The notes: generated by a model from the sequence alone, not told the origin. DNA of 64,000 bases from Tribonema minus (GCA_017506865.1 JAFCMP010000001.1:248001-312000); one strand, 5' to 3'. Counted from the stretch's first letter, positions 49,501 through 59,025 are shown. Made by a program: numbers and translations.

Positions 49501-52500
49501 GATGCAGATGGCAACGGCGCACGAGCTAAACCATTAGGCGCAGAGCGTGGTGCTCATGACTGCACCCCCCCCCCCCTGCTCATGACCCCCTTAATATCTG
49601 CGTATGACCCTCCTAACATCTGCCTATGACCCTGGAATTGTGCACGCATGCGTGTCGGTTGAGCAGGTGATGCAGACTGCGACGGCGCACGAGCTGCACC
49701 ACCACGAGCCGCGCGCGTGGCGCGACATGGTCAAGAAGGAGCGCCTGAACGAGAGGGAGAGCCTGCAGCAGAGCCGCCTCAAGCCCGTGGATGCGGAGGC
49801 CGCGTGAGTGCGCCATACATACATACCCTGTACAAACACACGCGCAATGGGTACTCTGAAGTGCATGCGCGCATGTGCATGTTTGCATGTGACATTAATG
49901 CGGCGGCTCTGCTGTCTGGCTTGCGAGTCTGGAGGGTACGTTTGCCATCAGTCAATACCGGCCCCCTTTTTTCACGTCAGATATTGTTGAAACGCCCAGG
50001 CACAACTGCGCAATGCCAGCACTAGTACACCACACCACACACCACCAGATCCCGCATGTGCAACCTGCGAGAGCGTCATCAACACGCTCTTGAAAACACG
50101 CTATTGAAGTAGTTGTTGAAGTACCACTCGAAGCCAATCGCGCGCGGCGTTCACTTGACCTCACTGACGCCTGCATCTCAACCCGCGCGCGCGCAGCAGC
50201 GAAGGCAAGGAGAACGCCGTCATGACGCCGCAGATCCCGTGGGCGACGCCGCGGCCCCTACCTAAGCGGCTGAACGCTGATGGCGTGGAGGCTGACGACA
50301 CTATCGAGAGCACAGAGCTGGAGGCGCAGCAGTTGCGCTGCAGGGGGGTCATGGTGAGTGTGCGTCCTCTGTTGAACTTCATTTCCTCTGCGAGTCGTGC
50401 AGTGCGGAGTGGGAGGCTTGGCAGTTGCCGTGAAGGGCAGTTTATGGCTGTGACTCTCCACTCTCTGATGCATCGTGCAGCTTGTGCGCTGTCGTGTCTC
50501 GCACGCTGCGGCACGCCGTAGGTGACATGACACTATCAGTTGAAGTTGTCAGTGGGGGAGGTGCCCTGACTGCCTTGCCAGTAAACGATCGAAGCCTCAG
50601 CAGACGCAGTGCGAAGACTGCCGGGCTGAGCGTGCCAGTGGCGGTGCCGGACCCGATGGGCGCTCAGCACTTGTACCGAGATCTTCTGCTACCCAACATG
50701 GCCACCATGGTGGCACACTGGCTGTCCGACTGCAAGCAGCGCTCAGCGGAGGAGCTGCTGGTGCGGCCCGCAGCCGCGCTCGACGTGTTTAAGCACATGC
50801 TGGAACAAGCCGGAGGCGAAGGACCTGAGAGCGCAGATGGTACTGGCAGGGATCGGCAGCTGCCTCCCCTTCCAACTGCTCGCCTCTGCGGCAGCAGCAG
50901 CGGCGGTTGGCGCGTGCGGCGGCATGGGTGTCGGCGCCCGCAAGCGGCACTGTGGCCGCAGCAGCGGCGCACAGGGCGCATTGTGCGGAGCCCGCCCTTG
51001 CGGCGCGCCGCTGCCACCGCCAGCGCCGCTGCCGCATGTGCCGCGCCGCTGCCGCTGCCGCCGCGGGGGGTAGCGGATGGGACTCCTTGAAGGCGAGGCA
51101 GCTGCGGACCCCCCGCCAGCGCCATCGCGCTCAGGTCCCCTGCCCCCCGCTTGTTCCAGCCTTTCATGCGCTCGAGCCTGTTGAGCACATCAAGAAGACG
51201 CGCCAGCAGCTCCTCCGCGCAGCGCCGCTCGCAGGGACCCCAGCGTGCCAATTTGGTGACCATGTGATGGGCACTGCAGCAGCAGATTTCGGTAGAAGGG
51301 CTGAGCGCCTGCCAGGTCCGGCACCGGTGCGCTGGTGTTCTCGAGCGCCACCTGGCGCGCTGCGACGGGGGGGCGATGAACGGCACGGCTTTGCCGAGAA
51401 ACACAACCAGCGGGGCCTTCCTGCGCTGCCTGAAGGCGCTCGTGGTGGTGGTGGCCGAAGACGATGGCGATGGCGGCCAGCGACTAGCCCAGCCACAGGT
51501 ACAACTTTGCAGGGGGGGGGGGCACATGGACGAGGACGTAGGGGGGGATCTTGAGATGCCATTTGGCGGCGTCGTCGTTTGAGTGGCTGTCATCGAGACA
51601 CTTTCAGACTGTCACACGACATGTAAGTAGATTATTCCGTACAGCAAGCTTCAAGTTAGATACCATTCATCTGGGCTTTTTCATGCCCTGAGCGAGAATT
51701 ATAAAAAGTACAGCTTTGCCTGCATTGAGATGTTGACAGTCTGTCACCCCCTTGCCCCTTCCCCCCATCCAACGTCAACAGGAAGTGTTCTACATCTCGG
51801 CGGCGGACATTCCGGACACGCCCTCGGAGGTCGGCACGGTGATCGTCCCCTTCAACCCCAACAAGCCGCTCAAGCAGATCCAGTGGCTCGCGGAGGACGA
51901 GCGCGACAGTAACATAGACCTCGCGCAGCAGGCCGGCGCGCCAGAGGCGCCCATCGCCCCGCCTGCACTGGTGCGTGAGCATAGGTTATGTTCATGCATG
52001 ATGTGTAGTCAAAGACTCTGGATTGCTGGAGTTGGCGTGCGCTTAGCCAGAGGCGCCCGTTGCCCCGCCCGCGCTGGTGCGTGAGCATAATTCATGCTTG
52101 ATGCGTAGTCAGAGAGTCCGGATGGCTGGAGGACGCAGCGTCGGCGTGCACTTGTAGTACATGTACTCTTGCGCGGGGGTGCATAGTAAATTTTCATGAA
52201 TCTGAAGCACGTACTTGACGAATACTCTTGCAGTACTGTGAAAGTGAATTTCATGTTGCCGTTTGTTCAGCTTGAAGTGTGGGGATGCAAGTGATGAGTG
52301 GATGACGCTCCAGAGCTAACGCGTAGAGCCAAACGGGGCTTTGCCTGTGCAGATGCCACTTTGCAGATGTGAGAGATTCACTGAAGAGAAGCAGCAGCAT
52401 GCAGACGCGGCTGCATCAATGCTCATCATTAATGTCCTCCATATCGCACCCATGTTCCACACCAGAACCTCAAGTACAGCGGCTGCACAGCGCCTCTGCA

Positions 52501-53509
52501 TGCCGCACGACAGCCGAACCTGCATTTACAATTAACATCAACTGGTTTCAGATTCCGTGCCAGCTGAGCACTGCTACAACTTCAATGGCGCATGCGCACG
52601 ATGCAGTGCCGCTCTAACATCTCAAACATCGCAACGCGCGCGCCTGCCGCTGCCGCTGCCGCAACAGCAGCAGCGCCCCGACGCCTTTGGCGGCCCAGCG
52701 GCCTACCCGCCGCAGCACCCGCCGGCGCCCATGTACGGCCACCAGGACCCTCACGCGCCGCAGCAGCAGCGCTATGGAGAGGCGCCTTTCGGCGACCAGC
52801 AGCCGCCGCCTTTCGGCGCCCCGCCGCAGTTCCCGCCGTACGGTCAGCAGGGGCCGCCGCCGTTTGGCGATGCGCGCGGGGGGCCCGGGGGGCCCCGCCC
52901 TGGCGGTTTCGAGGGACCCCCTCCTGGCAGACAGGTACGCGCATGTATATTTGAAATGTAGTTTAGGGCGTCGGGAGGGGGCGTTTAGAGTCTTCAAACG
53001 CTGTGGAGAGGGTGGATTTGTACTTCTCATCAATTCTCGCTTGGGTCGCAAAAAATTTGCCTGGCAGCTGGATTTGTAACTTTTGAGGGAGATGCACCAG
53101 AACGCAGGGCGGCCGTGTTTGGCGCACTAGAGAAGGCCGTGTGCACATCAGGACAACACAATGAGCACCGTCATCCTCCACTGCATCATCGGCACTACTT
53201 GCTCTCATGCACACTTCAGCAGGAGAGCGTGCACCCAAGCCAGCGCCGTGTGTGTGCGCCACAACACAAACAGTGCTACTACGGTGTGGATGGTCACTCG
53301 CAGGTTTTAGCCCTGACCCTAACCCAGCAGCAACAGCTACTCGCTCAACGCCTCTTGCCTCAACGGTCGCTGCGATGCGCTTCTGACTTCACATGTAATC
53401 TCCCGTACTCACCATCACTCCAATTATCATGCGCGCATGTGCGTGTCCCACAGGCGCCGCCCTTCAGGCACGGCGGCGGTGTAGAAGGCGGCGCCGCCGC
53501 AGCCATGGC

Positions 53510-53543
<34 letters not shown>

Positions 53544-53888
53544 GGCGCCGGCGCCGGCGCCGGTGTTGGCGGCGGCGCTGGCGGCGGCGCTGGTGGCCTC
53601 GCTGGCGGCCCTATACACCCCACCCACGCACGCGAGGGGGCGCCGCCGTGCGCTTTCTGGGGCCACAACGTGCGCACGTGCCGCAAGGGCGAGATCTGCG
53701 ACTTTGTGCACGATGACAACAACACCAACCTTACCGTCCCCGGCGGCGGGCGCGGCAGGGGCAGGGGCAGGGGGGACATGGGCAGGGGCAGGGGGGAGTT
53801 TGGGCGCGGGGGGGTGCGCGGGGGCAGGGGGGGGTTCAGCAGCAGGGGGGGCCGCGCCACCAGGGGGGGGAGGGGCGGCAGCGTGTGA
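40559..53888 (+). CDS. PPP1R10: PNUTS/PPP1R10-like PP1 nuclear targeting subunit (14 exons, ~922 aa)
   Basis: Exons: 40559-40801, 41220-41363, 42257-42319, 42875-42982, 43935-44097, 44973-45124, 45793-46053, 47369-47743, 48473-48547, 49667-49803, 50197-50353, 51782-51970, 52668-52934 and 53454-53888; phases agree at every junction. PNUTS targets protein phosphatase 1 to chromatin and RNA polymerase II. Residues ~105-290 form the TFIIS-N/LW domain (LLLSVLQISRKQTACLAAF, GGLRVLRHW, LQVCTRLPVNFTALL). A WAD motif across exons 8/9 (FTIKWADQVQKSLREV) sits where PNUTS has its RVxF-type PP1 motif. It lacks the usual basic residue, whereas KQIQW in exon 12 fits the consensus. IPWATPRPLP in exon 11 parallels a PNUTS W-x-x-P-R-P-L segment. 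The C-terminus has a C-x9-C-x5-C-x3-H finger (844-864) and RGG repeats. Exon 2 could also begin at 41247. Confidence 0.8.
43314..43331 (+). repeat. short TTAGGG-like run in PNUTS intron 4
   Basis: TTTAGGG-TTAGGG-TTAGG in tandem. It is a second internal telomere-like run in the window, besides 23501-23518. It is too short to be more than a chance or repair-derived patch. Confidence 0.6.
43383..43437 (+). repeat. poly-G tracts in PNUTS intron 4
   Basis: Two G runs (17 G from 43383 and about 11 G from 43427) are each preceded by an A-T-A-G or G-T-A-G string and followed by GGCATT, so the G run and its flanks recur as a unit. Similar C or G runs of 9-19 bases occur at 3836, 19622, 20046, 21007, 25664, 49424, 49566, 51512, 55418 and elsewhere. 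Confidence 0.75.
45154..45335 (+). repeat. decayed partial copies of PNUTS exon 6 in the following intron
   Basis: Two eroded fragments of exon 6 follow it directly. One (about 45154-45215) matches the CAGTACATGCAG to GCTGAGAGACGA part. The other (about 45268-45320) matches GGAGCCTCAGCAC to CAGATCAAGG. Both have in-frame stops. GAAGTT motifs fill the gaps. They are read as tandem duplications of the exon's 3' half. Confidence 0.7.
48544..48640 (+). repeat. short tandem copies of the PNUTS exon 9 donor region
   Basis: The string from the GC donor (GGCAAGTACTTCAACATCGCC) recurs as a weaker copy near 48579 and a good copy near 48601 (GGCAAGTACCTCAACATTGCC), followed each time by a TGATCATA or TGGTCATA string. 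Confidence 0.65.
49113..49550 (+). repeat. tandem decayed copies of the PNUTS exon 10 acceptor and 5' edge
   Basis: Exon 10 opens at 49667 with GTGATGCAGACTGCGACGGC. Eroded copies of this edge lie near 49119, 49284 and 49498. The 49498 copy keeps the GAGCAG acceptor but runs to a stop within 12 codons. The last two repeat units also share a GGCGCAGAGCG string and a poly-C tract. The real exon is the only one with a long open frame. Confidence 0.75.
50694..51275. repeat. imperfect long inverted repeat in PNUTS intron 11
   Basis: The left arm (from about 50694, plus) and right arm (to about 51275, minus) carry related sequence. The plus arm reads M-V-A-H-W-L-S-D-C and SAEELLVR; the minus arm reads MVTKLARWGPC and CAEELLAR, and both continue into related helices. 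The arms look like two diverged copies of one coding block, head to head, with frames broken. Between them lies very GC-rich sequence. The transcript of this intron could form a long hairpin. Confidence 0.6.
51512..51710 (+). mobile_element. 3' tail of the RLE retroelement family in PNUTS intron 11
   Basis: This begins with an 11-G run and GCACATGGACGAGGACGTAG, includes GAGATGCCATTTGGCGGCGT and ATCTGGGCTTTTTCATGCCC, and ends near GAGCGAGAATTATAAAAAG. It is close to the tails at 62360 and 62532. It follows the inverted repeat directly, but the sequence before it does not match the retroelement ORF. It may be a 5'-truncated copy or a chimeric element. Confidence 0.7.
52040..52135 (+). repeat. 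decayed tandem copy of the PNUTS exon 12 3' edge and donor
   Basis: The exon 12 end (GCCAGAGGCGCCCATCGCCC to the GGTGCGTGAGCATA donor) is repeated about 100 bp downstream with few changes (from about 52050), including the donor and the GTAGTCAGAGA-like sequence behind it. The true donor at 51970 keeps the longest open frame; use of the second donor is possible in principle. Confidence 0.7.
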
Positions 53889-54561
53889 ATGAATTGTGCG
53901 CTGTGTGTGCCGGTCAATGTCAAATGCCGTGGTGCCAAACAAAAATGTTGAGTCATTGCACTTCCCGTTTTTCTGTGACTACTAGTATTACTACTACTAG
54001 TAGCTGGTCTACATCCCTCTATATCTTGTGGTCAGATGAGCCGCCCCGACAGACCATGAGGAAATAAAAAGGGGGGGCGCAGACCTTGCGGCTCGTGCTA
54101 CATTGCTGAGCACCGACGCCATCACCTACAACAGCAGCACAGACCCATGCTTTTACATGCGCTTGCAAAGCCATCGAGAACCACCAAGCCCTGGAATCCT
54201 GGATAGGTTCGCCTGTGAGGTTTACTCGCTTCAGTGGACCACAACACTGAGCCGGAACTGAGGGCGTGCGATGCGGTGGATAATTAACTCCAATTGGCAG
54301 CACTCGAGTAGGCCGCCACTAGAGTTTGCCATGGCTGAGCTAGAAATCAAACACTATTAGAACTGGTCTGGATTCTGGATTCCGGGGAACAGAGTTTATT
54401 CTTGCCGGTGGCGTGAACGCTGTTTTGCGGCGGATGCGAGAGCTTGAAAGACACCGAGTTGCAGCAGACGAGTTGCACCGCCACTAGAGCTCGCACGCTG
54501 CAGAGCAAAAACTCGGAGTTTCATACGCACACGCACACATCAACACATTCAACAGCAGCAC
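53889..54561. other. 3' flank of PNUTS and leader of pseudoprotease unit 1
   Basis: This contains two TACTAGTA palindromes (53980-53987, 53995-54002) in a block missing from the paralogous flank near 57790. It also holds a stretch (about 54094-54290) matching 57894-58100, with the string TTGCTGAGCACCGACGCCAT, and a second stretch (about 54360-54550) matching 58160-58350 just before the protein start. The flanks were therefore duplicated with the gene. No gene is called. Confidence 0.5.
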
Positions 54562-55233
54562 ATGGCGCCTGTAGCTGTTATAAGTGCGCCACCGTCACCG
54601 CACAGCATCTTGGAGGAATACCGTAAGCAGCAGCTTACCGAGCGTATCAAGGACTTGGTGACGCCCAGTACAGGCTTGAACGAAGATGGCGAGCCCTGCG
54701 CCAAGTTCAACGGGTTCGTCTACTTAGGAGGTGGACGGAAGGCGGATGGCAACTACGTGCTTTCCGTCGCACACGCCCTTGACTCAGCAGCGGTGGCGTA
54801 TCGCGCTGTCGTTAAGGGCAAGACCGTGGACTTGATCGAGATCAAAAGGAGCCCTCATGTGGATGCTGTCGTTTTCCGCTGCCAGCAGCCCCTGCCCGCC
54901 CTGACGGCGCCGATTCCTTATAGTGGAGGGCAGGTTGGGAATCATGCTTTCATGCTCACTCGCCGAGGCGATGCCGAGCACGAGCGTCAGCTCATCAGGG
55001 GTGTGATCACTTCCCTCAAGAGCCACGGCACTGCAGCGATGGTCACGGACGCCCGTGACGCCGGAGCTCCGATATTCACACCAAACGGCTACTTCATTGG
55101 GTTGATGCTGGGCAGGAGCTGTGTCGACAACGGAGATGCAGCATTTGTGCCGGCAGAGGACCTCTACGCATTCCTCTGGATGGCGGAGTCCGTGCCGCAG
55201 CTTCCCATGTTAAAGGTGAGAGACAGTATCTGA
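54562..55233 (+). CDS. trypsin-fold pseudoprotease, tandem copy 1 (223 aa)
   Basis: A 223-residue ORF with the landmarks of a chymotrypsin-fold peptidase. The N-terminal barrel strand FNGFVYLGGG leads to LSVAHALD with the catalytic-type His71. RSPHVDAVVFRC supplies the Asp101 position. RDAGAPIFTPNGYFIGLMLG is the nucleophile loop, but the expected Ser of G-x-S-G-x-P is Ala167. A His/Asp pair without Ser should not cleave peptides, so a binding or regulatory role is inferred. No signal peptide; probably cytosolic or nuclear. The reading frame ends with TGA shortly after a GTGAGA string, which could be a donor, so another exon is possible. Relatives at 58357 and 60353 share the Ala. Nearest families by motif are small viral-like or Deg-like trypsin domains; none can be named. 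Confidence 0.72.
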   Translation: MAPVAVISAPPSPHSILEEYRKQQLTERIKDLVTPSTGLNEDGEPCAKFNGFVYLGGGRKADGNYVLSVAHALDSAAVAYRAVVKGKTVDLIEIKRSPHVDAVVFRCQQPLPALTAPIPYSGGQVGNHAFMLTRRGDAEHERQLIRGVITSLKSHGTAAMVTDARDAGAPIFTPNGYFIGLMLGRSCVDNGDAAFVPAEDLYAFLWMAESVPQLPMLKVRDSI

Positions 55234-55737
55234 AGCACTTTGCGCGCTTTCCTTTCCTGTGCACCGTGTCACTCAACGCGGGATTTGCGTACGGGCAGAG
55301 CTGTGCTTACTGTGCTGTTGTATACACTGAAAACAACAGCCGCCTTTACCAAGGAAACGGGTTATAAATATTACCCCCCCGACTTGCAATTCCAGACCCT
55401 TGTTGCTGAGACTGGGGGGGGGGGGCTATACAAAGTAGCCCCTGTTTACAGAGTTCCCCCTGTACTAGCATCCTTCCCAGCCTTGTTTTTACAAGACCCC
55501 CCGTTTTTGGCAAATTTATCTTCTCAATTTGGCTCGAGAGCAGGCAGCGATAGCCTCGTCTGCTGGTCAATCAAGCGATGGTGCTGGTGGGAACACCAGC
55601 TCACTGATGTTAAGTGTATGTGCAGCATCATACGACACATGCAGCACATTCGCGGCATTCAGCTCACCAAAATGTACTCACGTTCAAGTCGATAACTGAG
55701 CCACAGTAGGCTGTACGCAGCAAGTGCATAGCATACG

Positions 55738-56255
55738 TACCGTCTTGTGCCTAATTAGGCCGACCGGACCAACATTTGGAGCGTTCCAGGCAGCGATCCT
55801 AATTACGCCCGGTGTTTTTTCCTGGCATTCTCAATTAGGCCTGGTGGCACATCCGCCGTGTTGACCTACTCCTATTGTGTGCTCGCACGGTCAAGTAAAT
55901 GCACCGGAACGCCATAGCAGGCAAGTAGATGGCGAGTGCCATGCTCACGAGTGTCGTGATATTGATGTGCAGTCTGTTTGCAGCCGCACGATGATGGCCT
56001 TCACACCCCCGTTCACTACCGTTTCTCGAGTTCGCAAACCAACTTCACCTGGAAGTTGAATTTTCTGCCGAAACTGTTGCAGAAGACGGGCATCGCGCTC
56101 ATGGATCGTCATTGTGTGCTCGTTTGTGGTGTTCCTGATGCTCTGTCCTAATTAGGCCTGGTGCTTTTTTCGCATGATCCTTATCCAGTGTCCGAGTGCT
56201 TTTTTCAACGATGCTTAATGTTGGTCCGGTCGGCCTAATCAGGCACAAGATGGTA
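55738..56255. mobile_element. 518-bp TIR element (MITE-like) with empty paralogous site
   Basis: The ends are 39-bp inverted repeats with two mismatches (outer part TACC(G/A)TCTTGTGCCT). Inside, CCTAATTAGGC-type palindromes recur several times, two of them followed by TGGTG(C) and T-runs. No ORF. The flanks GCATAGCATAC and TGCCATAGCTGCGC are joined directly, through CTA, in the duplicated segment near 61405-61430, which is the unoccupied site. No clear target-site duplication was found. Confidence 0.85.
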
Positions 56256-56396
56256 TGCCATAGCTGCGCGCGCGCGTTACTCAGAGTTCACTGCGCAGGG
56301 AGCGCATGCAACTTGAACTTCGAAGTATCGGCACGCCACTAAGGGCCCCATGAACTTCAACGAAAAAGTGCGAGGTTCAAGCTTGAGTGGCTGCTG

Positions 56397-56609
56397 ATGA
56401 CATTCATCTGGGGCTTTCCTGCTGTGTTGTTGAGCGCTGGCACAGCACTGATTGATTCTGTATTTGCTTGTCAGCAACAGTTGGTTTTAATGGCCTTGTT
56501 TGTGCCGCTTTGCTGTCCATGCAGACGTGATGAGAGCACAAATCAAGGGGCTGTGGCAGGAACAAAAGGGGTTGTGCGCAAGCAGGAGCACCTGCAGGAT
56601 GAGGAGTAA
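56397..56609 (+). pseudogene. relic of a coiled-coil exon, unit 1
   Basis: Homologous to 61661-61900. The reading frame that gives a coiled-coil-like protein in that copy (AQIKGL-QQE pattern) is broken here by a one-base indel and a stop after E-E. The alternative frame from an internal ATG reads MALFVPLCCPCRRDESTNQ and is judged fortuitous. The leader upstream (CAGCAACAGTTGG-TT-AATGGC) is also found ahead of pseudoprotease unit 3. Confidence 0.45.
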
Positions 56610-57338
56610 ATGCTGGTGGCACAAGATGACCTTTGGTTTTACGCTGTGCATGCTTTGCTGAGGCTACTGTACACATTTTATAGCTATGCGTTTTCTTCGC
56701 ACTGCAAAATGTGGAAATGGGACACTGCAGATGTATGCCATGCGTAGTTGTGCATTTCTAAATGAAAGTTCAACGCCGTAGCACTGGCATGCCCCTCCAA
56801 AGCCACAGGCACCTCAGGTCGAGGCAGGTGCCACTGCTGCCTCACATCAGCAAAGGCTGTGTGTGCTGTCAGTGAGCACTGCTGTTGAATGAAGAGTGCG
56901 CAGCAGCAGCAGCAGCATCGTGCTGGTGTCAGCATAATGTTTGAGAACCAGCATGCTCTGAAAATGTCAGTCTAATGGTCGAAATTGGCGTCCATCATTG
57001 CATAAATGCGACGGAATCAGCCTCACTGCTCGCCTGTGTTGACTGCCAATCTACGGCTGCCAAACCTTTACTGCAGTGTTTTGTTACAGTCTGACGTCGT
57101 ATGCAATACGCCGGCAACCAACACACACTCATCATTTACTGCTGCAGAGTGCTCTTGCAAAGAAGACAATTGCCGTTTCGCACACGTGGTAACAACACAC
57201 ATGCGTCACACTAGTCTGCACTATGATGCCTACTGCTGTAGAGTGTGTTGGAGGCAGCATCGAGTCCTGTGTGTATTCAAAAAGAGGGAAAGTCGGCAAA
57301 TTTTCCAGCAGTGATGACAGGTTCTCCACCAATATTTT

Positions 57339-57706
57339 TTGACTTTGATGGAGGGTACAATAGCAACGCCAAATCCAAGCAACGAAAGCGCTGGTGTTGG
57401 CGGCGGCGCTGGCGACTGCGGCAGCGGCACTATTCGCCCCACACACACATGCGTACGCGAGGGGGCGTTGCTGTGTGCTTTCAACGTGCGCACATGCCGC
57501 AAGGACGAGATTTGCGACTTTGTGCGAGATGACAACAATACCAACCTGACGGTCCCTGGCGGCGGGCGCGGGAGGGCAGGGGCAGGGGGGACATGGGCAG
57601 GGGGGAGTTTGGGCTTGGGGGTGCGCGGGGGCAGGGGGGCCCCCAGGGTTCAGCAGGGGGGGGCGCGCCACCAGGGGGGGGAGGGGTGGCAGGGTGTGAA
57701 TGAATC
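57339..57706 (+). pseudogene. orphan copy of the PNUTS last exon (CCCH finger and RGG tail)
   Basis: This matches the second half of PNUTS exon 14: V-G-G-G-A-G, then P-T-H-T-C-V-R-E-G, C-A-F-N-V-R-T-C-R-K-D-E-I-C-D-F-V-R and DDNNTNLTVPGGGRGR, followed by a Gly/Arg tail. The finger is damaged: three residues before the second Cys are lost and the final zinc-binding His is Arg. A frameshift in the Gly-rich part removes the RGG repeats. No start, acceptor or upstream PNUTS exons are present. It was evidently carried here by the duplication that copied the pseudoprotease unit. Confidence 0.8.
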
Positions 57707-58356
57707 ATGCGCTGTGTGTGCTGGTGAATGTCAAATGCGGTGGTGACAAAGGATTGTTCTGAGTACTTGCGCTTTCCGTTTCCGAGAGTCTGTGCTGGCC
57801 CGATCTAAATCTCTCTGACATTATCGGATGCTACCTTTGTTGGCTTGTATGAGGGCAAGGCGAGGGAGAAACAGAAGGGGGACGCACACCTCACAACTCG
57901 CGTCACATTGCTGAGCACCGACGCCATCACCTACAACAGCAGCACAGACCCATGCTTTGCATGCTCTAAAGCCATCAAGAAGCACCAAAACCCTGGAATG
58001 GAATCCTGGATAGGTTCGCCTGTAAGCTTTACTCGCTTCGGTGGACCGCAATACCGAGCCGGAATCGAAGGCGTGCGATGCGGCGGATAATTAACTCAAG
58101 CTGGCACACACTCGAGTTGGCCGCCACAAGAGCTGGCTGAGCTCGAGCACTATTAGGGCTAGTCTGGATTCCGGAGGGAACAGAGTTTATTCTTGCCGGT
58201 GGCGTAAAAGCTGTTTTGCGGCGGATGCGAGAGCTTGAAAGACATCTAGTTGCAGCAGACGAGTTGCACCGCCACTAGAGCTCGCACGCTGCAGAGCAAA
58301 AAGTCGGAGTTTCATACGCACACGCACGCATCAACACATTTCAACAGCAGCACACA
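57707..58356. other. leader region of pseudoprotease unit 2 (duplicated flank)
   Basis: Paralogous to 53889-54561, without the 26-bp TACTAGTA-bearing block. It is open for about 80 codons in one frame (57845-58090), but unit 1 does not keep that frame, so it is regarded as untranslated or promoter sequence. Confidence 0.5.
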
Positions 58357-59025
58357 ATGGAGCCCGTAGCTGTTACAAGTGCGCCACCGTCACCGCATGG
58401 CAACTTGGAGGAATACCGTAAGCAGCAGCTTACCGAGCGTATCAAGGACTTGGTGACGCCCAGTACAGGCTTGAACAAAGATGGCGAGCCCTGCGCCAAG
58501 TTCAACGGGTTCGTCTACTTGGGAGGTGGACAGAAGGCGGATGGCAACGTGCTTTCCGTCGCACACGCCCTTGACTCAGCAGCGGTGGCGTATCGCGCTG
58601 TCGTCAAGGGCAAGACCGTGGACTTGATCGAGATCAAAAGGAGCCCTCGTGCGGATGCTGTCCTTTTCCGCTGCAAGGAGCCCCTGCCCGCCCTGACGGC
58701 GCCGATTCCTCCTAGCGAAGGAATAGTTGGGAGGCTTGCTTTCATGCTCACTCGCCGGGGCGATGCCGAGCACGAGCACGAGCTCATCGAGGGCACGATC
58801 ACTTCCCTTAAGCGCCATGGCACCACCTTGATGGTCACGGACGCCCGTGACGCCGGAGCTCCGATATTCACACCAAACGGCTACTTCATTGGGTTGATGC
58901 TGGGCAGAAGCTGTGTCGACAACGGAGATGCAGCATTTGTGCCGGCAGAGGACCTCTACGCATTCCTCTGGATGGCGGAGTCCGTGCCGCAGCTTCCAGA
59001 GTCAAAGGTGAGAGACACAAACTGA
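58357..59025 (+). CDS. trypsin-fold pseudoprotease, tandem copy 2 (222 aa)
   Basis: Paralogue of the gene at 54562, one residue shorter because Tyr is missing from the strand before the His (GNVLSVAHALD). His70 and the Asp of RADAVLFRC (Asp100) are kept, and the nucleophile position is Ala166 in RDAGAPIF, as in the other copies. Changes are scattered and the frame is open throughout, so it is probably functional or very recent. The closing segment is SVPQLPESK followed by a GTGAGA string and TGA. The start ATG matches copy 3; copy 1 has Ala instead of Glu at residue 2. The upstream 200 bp are shared with copy 1, suggesting the same promoter. Confidence 0.72.
   Translation: MEPVAVTSAPPSPHGNLEEYRKQQLTERIKDLVTPSTGLNKDGEPCAKFNGFVYLGGGQKADGNVLSVAHALDSAAVAYRAVVKGKTVDLIEIKRSPRADAVLFRCKEPLPALTAPIPPSEGIVGRLAFMLTRRGDAEHEHELIEGTITSLKRHGTTLMVTDARDAGAPIFTPNGYFIGLMLGRSCVDNGDAAFVPAEDLYAFLWMAESVPQLPESKVRDTN

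Noticed and set aside
50482-51090. 202-codon plus-strand frame as an independent gene in PNUTS intron 11
   Set aside because: It is one arm of an inverted repeat. The second half is Arg/Ala low complexity, and related sequence on the other strand is frameshifted.
53360-53956. Pro-rich minus-strand frame over PNUTS exon 14
   Set aside because: It is the antisense of the Gly-rich coding exon and has no independent support.
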